A model generated the notes under the pieces. That model searched no databases and was not told where the DNA came from. It saw only the letters and a list, made by a program, of their open reading frames with translations. A stretch of 12,933 nt of DNA from the NCBI GenBank assembly GCA_013694685.1, contig JACDBY010000443.1, positions 1 to 12,933 of the forward strand. The letters are read 5' to 3'. The stretch is from Actinomycetota bacterium. GTDB lineage: Bacteria; Actinomycetota; Thermoleophilia; Gaiellales; Gaiellaceae. Shown here one piece after another: positions 1 through 5,140 of the stretch (within the stretch, counting starts at the first letter, position 1; every line of letters starts with the position of its first letter). A program made the translations under genes and the position numbers.

Positions 1-200
1 TCACGGACGTGCTCGTCTGCCCGGTCGGCTTCGTTTCTGACCACCTCGAGATCAGGTTGGATCTCGACGTCGAGGCGACCGACCGCGCGGCCGAGCTCGG
101 GCTCCGGCTCTCCCGGATCGAGATGCCGAACGCCGACGAGGCGTTCGTCGGCGTCCTCGCCGATATCGTCCGCCGCCGACTGGCGGCCGTGACGGCGTGA
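1..200 (+). CDS. hemH: Ferrochelatase, C-terminal end (partial)
   Basis: This is the 3' end of a gene that starts before the window; the reading frame begins at base 3 and ends at TGA 198-200. About 65 residues are visible. The segment CPVGFVSDHLE is the highly conserved ferrochelatase C-terminal motif, in which the glutamate lies at the metal/porphyrin site. It is followed by the usual aspartate-rich stretch (LDLDVEA) and a PNADEAFV segment resembling the family's PN.D..F motif near the end. Ferrochelatase inserts ferrous iron into a porphyrin; in actinobacteria the substrate is normally coproporphyrin III (CpfC), which is family knowledge and not readable here. The stop overlaps the GTG start of the ABC ATPase gene by 4 bases, so the two are probably translationally coupled, although no functional link between them is obvious. 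Confidence 0.9.
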   Translation, partial: TDVLVCPVGFVSDHLEIRLDLDVEATDRAAELGLRLSRIEMPNADEAFVGVLADIVRRRLAAVTA

Positions 201-1396
201 TGCGCCCCGGCGAAATCGCGGTCGAGGAGGTCTCTCGCAGGTTCGTCGTCCGCGCGCGTGACACGCACACGCTCAAGGAGCTCCTTGTCGCCCGCGGGCG
301 CACGCGTGCGCAGGAGGTGTGGGCGCTCCGCGAGGTCTCGCTCGCCGTCGCCCCCGGCGAGGCGGTCGGGCTCGTCGGGCGCAACGGCTCGGGCAAGTCG
401 ACGCTCCTGCGGCTGATCGCGGGGATCATCAAGCCAACTGCGGGCCGGGTCGAGACCGGCGGCCGGATCGGGTCGCTCCTCGAGCTGGGCGCCGGGTTCC
501 ACCCCGACTTCACGGGCCGCGAGAACGTCGAGCTGAACGGGGCGCTCCAGGGGCTCTCGCGCGCCCGGATCCGGGAGCGGTTCGACGAGATCGTCGGGTT
601 CGCGGAGCTCGAGCATGCGATCGACAGGCCGGTGAGGACGTACTCCACGGGGATGACGATGCGACTCGGTTTTGCGATCGCCGCGTTCCTGGAGGCGGAT
701 GTCCTGCTCCTCGACGAGGTGTTCGCAGTCGGCGACGAGAGCTTCCAGCGGAAGTGCTTTGGCGTGATCGCCTCGTTCAAGGAGCGGGGTGGCACGATTC
801 TCTTCGTCTCCCACGACGCCTCGGCGGTCGAGCGGCTGTGCGACCGGGCCGTACTGCTGCGCGACGGCTCACTCGCCTTCGACGGCCCCGTACACGAGGC
901 AATCACGCGATACCGTCGAGCGCTGGCCGACGAGACAGAGACCCCCTCCGCGAACGGACGCGGCCCCGCCGCAACGGGCGAGGCGCGCTTCGCGGCAGCC
1001 CGGCTCGTTGCCTCGGACAGGACGCCGCGCGATCGGTTCGTCGCCGGCGAGGGATTCGGTCTCCACCTCACGATCGAGGGTGCATCGTGCGCTCCGATCC
1101 TTCACGTCGAGGTGCGCGACGCGGCCGGCCTCCTCGTCGCCGAGGAGCGGCTCGAGACCATCGAGCTCGGCGGGACGAGCTCGGAGGGAGAGCTCGCGCT
1201 CGAGCTCACCGTCCCTTCGTCACCCCTCCAGTTCGGGCGCTTCGAAGTCACGCTCGCCCTGCTCGGCGAGGACGGACGGCTCCTCGACCGGCTCCCGCGC
1301 GGGCTACCGCTGCTCGTCTATCCCGACGGCGAGAGCCGTGGCCTCGTGCGGCTCGAAGGAACGTGGAGGAGGGGCGCGAAGGAGGCCTCGGGATGA
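197..1396 (+). CDS. ABC transporter ATP-binding protein, polysaccharide/teichoic acid export type (Wzt/TagH-like)
   Basis: This 399-residue cytoplasmic ATPase would power export of a cell-surface glycan together with a Wzm/TagG-type permease. The nucleotide-binding domain is complete: Walker A GRNGSGKS at residues 61-68, the LGAGFHPDFTGREN stretch (97-110) characteristic of Wzt/TagH/RfbE proteins, a YSTGM signature motif (149-153) in place of LSGGQ as is typical of this family, Walker B VLLLDEV (169-175) and the H-loop histidine at 206. Residues about 260-390 form a second, beta-rich domain like the Wzt C-terminal domain, which in characterised members recognises the modified end of the glycan. 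The GTG start at 197 overlaps the ferrochelatase stop; ATG at 200 is an equally possible start. No permease gene is next to it, so the partner must lie elsewhere. The end overlaps the next small gene by 4 bases (ATGA). Confidence 0.88.
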   Translation: MMRPGEIAVEEVSRRFVVRARDTHTLKELLVARGRTRAQEVWALREVSLAVAPGEAVGLVGRNGSGKSTLLRLIAGIIKPTAGRVETGGRIGSLLELGAGFHPDFTGRENVELNGALQGLSRARIRERFDEIVGFAELEHAIDRPVRTYSTGMTMRLGFAIAAFLEADVLLLDEVFAVGDESFQRKCFGVIASFKERGGTILFVSHDASAVERLCDRAVLLRDGSLAFDGPVHEAITRYRRALADETETPSANGRGPAATGEARFAAARLVASDRTPRDRFVAGEGFGLHLTIEGASCAPILHVEVRDAAGLLVAEERLETIELGGTSSEGELALELTVPSSPLQFGRFEVTLALLGEDGRLLDRLPRGLPLLVYPDGESRGLVRLEGTWRRGAKEASG

Positions 1397-1698
1397 GCTA
1401 CAAGACCTGCCCCGACTGGCCCACCCTGATGGAGCTCGCGCCCGACCTGCAGTTCAAGCACATGTCGGTGCACGAGGCGCAGCTCCCGTTCGAGGTCGTC
1501 GGCCGGATTCCGAGCGCGCTCTCGCTCGACGTGGTCGAGATCTGCTGCGACGTGGAGCATCACGTCGTGAACGCCTCCCACACCCATCCCGACGTTGTGG
1601 CCTCACTCGAGGGCACCCACTGGTTCGAGGTGGGCGAGTGGGCGACGACTGGGCCGGGCGCCGACACCGGCTCGGGCGCCGCCCCGCACGCCGCCTGA
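1393..1698 (+). CDS. Small protein of unknown function, His/Cys-containing
   Basis: This is a 101-residue protein that I do not recognise. ATG 1393-1395 overlaps the stop of the upstream ABC ATPase as ATGA, the classic coupling arrangement, which is the main reason for believing the gene. Codons show the same G/C third-position bias as the neighbours. There is no signal peptide or membrane segment. The central part holds paired cysteines (51-52), paired histidines (56-57), an H-x-H (63, 65) and H76, a density that could bind a metal or could be chance. Residues 1-85 look like a compact mixed alpha/beta domain, while the last 15 residues are a Gly/Ala/Pro/Ser tail. Given the ferrochelatase and ABC ATPase upstream, a metal-linked or transporter-accessory role is conceivable but is speculation only. 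Confidence 0.65.
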   Translation: MSYKTCPDWPTLMELAPDLQFKHMSVHEAQLPFEVVGRIPSALSLDVVEICCDVEHHVVNASHTHPDVVASLEGTHWFEVGEWATTGPGADTGSGAAPHAA

Positions 1699-1707
1699 GC
1701 GTCAGGC
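1693..1707 (+). terminator. Short hairpin at the stop codon (possible weak terminator)
   Basis: A perfect 6-bp inverted repeat, GCCTGA / TCAGGC, with a 3-base loop (GCG) overlaps the TGA of the small gene. It sits where the ferrochelatase-ABC ATPase transcript would end. No run of T follows, so intrinsic termination is unproven, and the stem is short enough to be chance in GC-rich DNA. Confidence 0.25.
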
Positions 1708-1740
1708 CGGCGATAGCCCAGCTCGCGCGACCGGCCAGCG

Positions 1741-2098
1741 ATGCGCGGGATGTCTGCGCGCGGCCCGCTCGAGGCGGACACCTGCCGGGACTACGTCGTC
1801 CCGCGTCTGAAGGCGGCCGGCTGGTCCGAGGATCAGATCGTCGAGCAGTACCCCGTCGCCGACGGGCGGATCTTGGCGACCCGCGGACGCCACCGCCGCG
1901 AGAAGCCGCTCCGTGCCGACTACTCCTCGAGATCGCTCCCGGGCTCGGTGTCGGCGTCGTCGAGGCAAAACGCGAGTACAAGCGGCCCGAAGACGGCTTC
2001 GGTCAGGCCGTTCGCTACGCGACGATGCTCGATCTCCCGCTCGCCTACTCGACGAATGGGAAGGGATCCGGGAGCGCGACCTCGACACCGGTCGCGCA
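1741..2098 (+). pseudogene. hsdR: Remnant of type I restriction enzyme R subunit (HsdR N-terminal nuclease part)
   Basis: Three reading frames in succession give one continuous HsdR-like N-terminus. Frame 1 (from ATG 1741 or 1750) reads EADTCRDYVVPRLKAAGW and on to KPLRADY. At about 1921-1925 the match moves by -1 to the frame reading LLEIAPGLGVGVVEAKRE and on to YSTNGKG. At about 2064-2066 it moves by -1 again to the frame reading IRERDLDTG. Order and spacing match the HSDR_N nuclease domain of type I R proteins: the aspartate of ADY and the VVEAK core give the PD-(D/E)xK catalytic pattern, and the A/S-TNGKGI segment follows. Only about 115 of the roughly 900 or more codons of an intact gene are present, with no helicase motifs, and no hsdM or hsdS nearby. 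The two shifts could be sequencing errors, but the truncation could not. No homology is visible after about 2098. Confidence 0.8.
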
Positions 2099-2223
2099 TC
2101 CAGTCCGTGCCAGCCGCTCCCGCGGCCGCTCGCCCGCGGGCAGTCGGCCATCTTCACGACAGCGACCGTACCGCCGGAACCGTGACGTCTCTGTACCGAG
2201 TGTGAGTCGACTCTCTCGCGGGC

Positions 2224-2229
2224 TAGGCT
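2224..2229 (+). promoter_or_regulatory. Candidate -10 element of a leaderless promoter (TAGGCT)
   Basis: TAGGCT fits the actinobacterial TANNNT -10 pattern and ends 6 bases before the GTG at 2236, so transcription would begin at or beside the start codon. No Shine-Dalgarno sequence is visible before this GTG, and no good -35 hexamer lies 16-19 bases upstream. The preceding 2099-2223 contains no gene I can recognise. Confidence 0.4.
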
Positions 2230-2235
2230 CCCGTC

Positions 2236-2619
2236 GTGGCACCGCCGCGACAGGTCGAGCGAGCCCGAGTCGCGTGGATCGATACCGACGCCGGCGCGCG
2301 CATCCATTTCACCGCCGCCTTCCGGTGGGCGGAGGCCGCCGAGACGTCGCTCTTCCGCACGCTCGGCATCCCGGATCAGGGGAGCTACCCTCGGCGCGCG
2401 GTCGAGGCGGAGTATCTCGCGGTGCTCGTCTTCGAGGACGAGCTGGAGATCGAGCTCACCCCGGAGCGCCTGGGCACGACCTCGATCACGTACACGTGGA
2501 CGATCCACCGCGACGGCGAGCTCTGCGTGCGCGGTCGTCATACCGTTGTCCGCGTGGACAACGAAGGTCGTCCGACCGAGCTCGACGATGACGCTCGGCG
2601 CTTGCTGTCAGGCGTCTGA
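2236..2619 (+). CDS. Acyl-CoA thioesterase, 4HBT/YbgC-type hotdog fold
   Basis: This is a 127-residue single hotdog domain, the usual length for 4-hydroxybenzoyl-CoA thioesterase/YbgC family members, which hydrolyse acyl- or aroyl-CoA to free acid and CoA in the cytoplasm. The N-terminal signature is clear: WIDTDAGARIHF...RWAEAAET at about residues 14-36, in which D18 corresponds to the catalytic aspartate of the 4HBT DxDxxG motif. The central beta strands (VEAEYLAVLVFEDELEIEL, TTSITYTWTI) follow the family pattern. GTG 2236 is chosen because the domain begins right after it and a TANNNT element lies 6 bases upstream. The gene converges on, and overlaps by 12 bases, the PaaI-type thioesterase on the other strand. 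The substrate is unknown. Confidence 0.82.
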   Translation: MAPPRQVERARVAWIDTDAGARIHFTAAFRWAEAAETSLFRTLGIPDQGSYPRRAVEAEYLAVLVFEDELEIELTPERLGTTSITYTWTIHRDGELCVRGRHTVVRVDNEGRPTELDDDARRLLSGV

Positions 2620-3036
2620 CCGAGGATAGAGCACGAGCTGCGTGCAGCGAAAGAGGGCGATCGCGCGTCCTTCCTCGTCGGTGACCGTCGCGTCCCAGAC
2701 CTGTGTCGTGCGGCCGAGATGGGCGGCGCGGGCCTCGCAGCGAACGACACCCGATCGCGCAGTCCGCAGGAAGTTCGTCTTCAGCTCCAGGGTCGTGAAC
2801 GCCTCGGCCCCCTCGGGCAAGTGCGCGATGCAGCCATAGCCCGCGGCGGTGTCGGCGAGGGTGACGACGACACCAGCGTGGAGAAACCCGTTCGGCGCCA
2901 GGTGCTCGGGGCGGATCGTCACCTCTGCTCGCAGGACGCCGTCCTCGACGCTCGTGACCTCGAAGCCGACATAATCGGGGAACAGGTCTCGGCTGATCGC
3001 GGTCAGGGACTCGGGGTTGACCTCGGACGGCCTCAT
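2608..3036 (-). CDS. PaaI-family acyl-CoA thioesterase (hotdog)
   Basis: This 142-residue protein is probably the last gene of the long minus-strand operon. It has the PaaI/YdiI-type hotdog layout: APNGFLHAGVVVTLADTAAGYGC at residues 47-69 supplies the conserved Asn-Gly, the His53 of the HGG-like motif (here HAG) and Asp62 on the central helix, and TTLELKTNFLR (81-91) is the family's T-x-E-L-K-x-N-F-L strand. Such enzymes hydrolyse phenylacetyl-, hydroxyphenylacetyl- or other acyl-CoA thioesters and often relieve CoA trapping. The position directly after two CoA-ligase-type genes and a transporter supports a clean-up role in the same pathway (inference). ATG 3036 lies about 38 bases after the stop of the PaaK-like gene. 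Its 3' end overlaps the convergent thioesterase by 12 bases, leaving no room for a separate terminator. Confidence 0.85.
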   Translation of the reverse strand: MRPSEVNPESLTAISRDLFPDYVGFEVTSVEDGVLRAEVTIRPEHLAPNGFLHAGVVVTLADTAAGYGCIAHLPEGAEAFTTLELKTNFLRTARSGVVRCEARAAHLGRTTQVWDATVTDEEGRAIALFRCTQLVLYPRSDA

Positions 3037-3042
3037 GCGCCG

Positions 3043-3053
3043 GACACTGTGTC
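3043..3053. promoter_or_regulatory. Small palindrome in the gap before the PaaI-type gene
   Basis: GACAC-T-GTGTC is a perfect 5-bp inverted repeat around one base, lying between the PaaK-like stop and the thioesterase start. It could be an operator half-site pair or chance. No convincing promoter hexamers or Shine-Dalgarno site are seen around it. Confidence 0.2.
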
Positions 3054-3074
3054 AGGAAAGACCGACCCGTCGTC

Positions 3075-4301
3075 TCAGTCCCACGTACGCCGATCGAGGA
3101 GCACCGGCGCGTCCCCGGGCAGCCCGTCGACGAGGGCGACGTCCGCGTCGAACCGGAGCGCGGAGCGGATCCGGGTGCGGACAAGCTCCGCGAGCCCGCC
3201 CGCTGCGGAGGGGTCCTCGGCGACGAGCTCGCAGCGAAGGACGTCCCGGTGGTCGATCCGGTCGATCTGCAGCTGGAAGCGCGCGAGGCCCGGTGTGCCG
3301 CCGATCGTGTCCTCGGCCTGCCGGGGATGGAGGAACATCCCCCTGACCTTGACGGCCTCGCCGACCCGCCCGAGCCAGCCCGCGAGCCGCGGCGAGGGCG
3401 CACCGCAGGGACACGGCTCGGTCATGAAAGCAGACAGATCGCCCGTGCCGAAGCGAACGAGCGCATAGTCGGAGGAGAAGAGCGTCACCACGACCTGCCC
3501 CTCCCCGCCGTCCCACATCGACTTGCCCGTCGTCAGGTCGCACACCTCGACAAGCGCGTCGCTCGGCACATGCAACCCCTCGACGGCGTCGCACTCGTAG
3601 CCGATCAGGCCCGCCTCGGCCGTGCCGTAGAGCTGACGGACGGTGGGCGTCCACTCCTCGAGCCGCGCTCGCAGCGAGGCGGGCAGCGGCTCGCCCGAGA
3701 CGAGTGCCTTCGAGACCGGCCACGTGCCCGGCTCGGCGCCCATCGCCTGAGCCCGCTCGATGAGGGATTTCAGGTAGCTCGGGAGCCCGACGTACGCGGT
3801 GACGCCGAGGTCGAGGCACGCCCGTGCCTGGAGCTCGAGGTTACCGACCCCGCCCGGCACGACCGACCCGCCGAGCGCGAGGGCGGCGGCCTCGAACATA
3901 GCGCCCGCCGGTGAGAGGTGGTACGAGAACGCGTTGAGGACGAGGTCGTCCGAGCCGAAGCCAGCGGCTTCGAGCGCAGGAGCAGCGCGCCATGGGTCTC
4001 GATGTTCGAGCTCGGGCTCGTAGAGCGGTCCCGGGGACTGGAAGACTCGCCGCGCTCGTGCGCCGGGCGCGAGGAGGCCGCCGAACGGGGGAGATGCGGC
4101 CTGGAGCTCGATGAGCTCGTCCTTCGAGAGGACGGGGATCCGCTCGAGCGCAGCGACGTCGACGAGGTCCTCGGGCTCGAGATGTGCGCTGCGAACGCGA
4201 GCGGCGAACGCGTCGATCCGTCTCGCGGCCGCGGGCAAGGTCGCGGCGACGAGCGCGTCGAATGTGTGGGCATGGGCCTCGGGGCTGACGGTTACAGCCA
4301 T
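3075..4301 (-). CDS. PaaK-like AMP-binding (ANL superfamily) protein with atypical ATP loop
   Basis: This 408-residue protein resembles phenylacetate-CoA ligases in overall layout: EDLVDVAALERIPVLSKDEL (44-63), QLYGTAEAG (223-231, motif A5), RFGTGDLS (283-290, motif A7), a CPCG cysteine pair (297-300) and the small C-terminal domain after GRVGEAVKVRGMFLHP. PaaK makes aryl-CoA via aryl-AMP. Two catalytic elements are abnormal. The Ser/Thr/Gly phosphate loop (SSGTTGKP in PaaK) is replaced by QSPGPLYEP at 88-96, and the C-terminal lysine expected in the last 15 residues is absent (LPGDAPVLLDRR). I recall an SPGP version in PaaK-like proteins encoded beside LIV transporters, so this may be a real subfamily and not decay; the frame is intact. 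Adenylation activity is therefore doubtful. ATG 4301 overlaps the end of the livF-type gene by 10 bases. Confidence 0.8.
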   Translation of the reverse strand: MAVTVSPEAHAHTFDALVAATLPAAARRIDAFAARVRSAHLEPEDLVDVAALERIPVLSKDELIELQAASPPFGGLLAPGARARRVFQSPGPLYEPELEHRDPWRAAPALEAAGFGSDDLVLNAFSYHLSPAGAMFEAAALALGGSVVPGGVGNLELQARACLDLGVTAYVGLPSYLKSLIERAQAMGAEPGTWPVSKALVSGEPLPASLRARLEEWTPTVRQLYGTAEAGLIGYECDAVEGLHVPSDALVEVCDLTTGKSMWDGGEGQVVVTLFSSDYALVRFGTGDLSAFMTEPCPCGAPSPRLAGWLGRVGEAVKVRGMFLHPRQAEDTIGGTPGLARFQLQIDRIDHRDVLRCELVAEDPSAAGGLAELVRTRIRSALRFDADVALVDGLPGDAPVLLDRRTWD

Positions 4302-5086
4302 CGCTTTCTCCGCTTGTAGTGCTTGACGTCGCGGTAGGAGCGCCGCTCGCCGGTCTCGGTCAGGCCCAGATAGAACTCCTGCACGTCAGGGTTGCGCTCG
4401 AGCTCTTCGGCCGGGCCGTCGAGCACGATCCTGCCGCCTTCCATCACGTACCCGCGGTGGGCGACCTCGAGGGCGAGACGCGCGTTCTGCTCGACCACGA
4501 GGATCGTCGTCCCGAGCTCGGTGTTCAGCCGCCCCACGATCTCGAAGATCTCGGTCACGAGCTTCGGCGCGAGCCCGAGCGACGGCTCGTCGAGCATGAG
4601 GAGCTTCGGGTGCGCCATCAGCGCCCGTCCGATCGAGAGCATCTGCTGCTCGCCGCCGGAGAGGTAGCCGGCGGTCTGCTTCCGCCGCTCCTTGAGCCGC
4701 GGGAAGTAGTCGTAGACGAGCGCGAGGTCGTCCTTCAGCGAGCCGTTCCGGCTTGTGTAGGCGCCCGCGCGGAGGTTCTCGTCGGGTGTCAGATGCGCGA
4801 AGATCCTGCGGCCCTCGAGCACCTGGCTGATCCCGAGCCGGACGATGTCCGCCGCGTCTCGATGCTCGATCCGAGTCTCGCCGAAGCGGATCGAGCCCGA
4901 GGTGATCTCACCGTCCTCCGAGGGCAAGAGACCCGAGATCGCCTTGAGCGTGGTCGACTTGCCCGCCCCGTTCGCGCCGAGGAGAGCGACGACCTCGCCC
5001 TCCCGGACCTCGAGCGAGAGACCGCGCAGGACGAGGATCACCTTGTCGTAGATCACCTCGACGTTCGAGAGCGCGAGCATCGGCAT
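4292..5086 (-). CDS. livF: Branched-chain amino acid-type ABC transporter ATP-binding protein, LivF family
   Basis: This is one of the two ATPases of the LIV-type importer encoded in this operon. Of 264 residues, 1-240 are a standard LivF domain: Walker A GANGAGKS (37-44), the QVLEGRRIFAHLTPDENL stretch (88-105) diagnostic for LivF, signature LSGGE (142-146), Walker B LLMLDEPSLGL (162-172) and VVEQN (197-201), where LivF proteins carry Gln instead of the H-loop His. Residues 241-264 form an extra, strongly basic tail (RDVKHYKRRKRWL at the end) beyond the usual 235-240 residue length. ATG 5086 is used; ATG 5080 is an alternative, with a GAGG element better spaced for it. It lies 54 bases after the substrate-binding-protein gene, across a hairpin, and overlaps the PaaK-like gene by 10 bases. 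The actual solute is not known from sequence. Confidence 0.92.
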   Translation of the reverse strand: MPMLALSNVEVIYDKVILVLRGLSLEVREGEVVALLGANGAGKSTTLKAISGLLPSEDGEITSGSIRFGETRIEHRDAADIVRLGISQVLEGRRIFAHLTPDENLRAGAYTSRNGSLKDDLALVYDYFPRLKERRKQTAGYLSGGEQQMLSIGRALMAHPKLLMLDEPSLGLAPKLVTEIFEIVGRLNTELGTTILVVEQNARLALEVAHRGYVMEGGRIVLDGPAEELERNPDVQEFYLGLTETGERRSYRDVKHYKRRKRWL

Positions 5087-5102
5087 CTGCCTCGGCGACC
5101 GC

Positions 5103-5130
5103 CGGGGAGCCGGCGCGAGCCGGCTCCCCG
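5103..5130 (-). promoter_or_regulatory. Strong intercistronic hairpin after the substrate-binding-protein gene
   Basis: A perfect 11-bp inverted repeat (arm CGGGGAGCCGG and its complement) with a 6-base loop, closable to 12 bp and 4 bases, fills the gap between the binding-protein stop (5141) and the livF start (5086). No T-run follows on the minus strand, so I read it as an mRNA 3'-end stabiliser or partial attenuator and not a full terminator. Such hairpins commonly let a binding protein be made in excess over its ABC subunits. Confidence 0.6.
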
Positions 5131-5140
5131 TGCGCGACCG

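Noticed and set aside
274..311. Two 14-base palindromes (274-287 and 298-311) within the ABC ATPase gene
   Set aside because: They are short, lie in coding sequence, and self-complementary 14-mers are not rare in DNA of this composition; the two are unrelated to each other.
52..1071. Minus-strand open frame opposite the ferrochelatase end and ABC ATPase
   Set aside because: Ser/Arg/Pro-rich shadow translation with no motifs; the plus-strand frames carry the conserved motifs.
1741..2205. Stand-alone small protein gene from ATG 1741 to 2205
   Set aside because: Only the first ~60 residues resemble anything (HsdR), and the continuation of that match moves to two other frames, so the rest of this frame is out-of-frame translation.
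5103..5130. Rho-independent terminator reading of the hairpin after the binding-protein gene
   Set aside because: No T-run follows the stem on the minus strand, and livF, needed for the same transporter, lies directly downstream.
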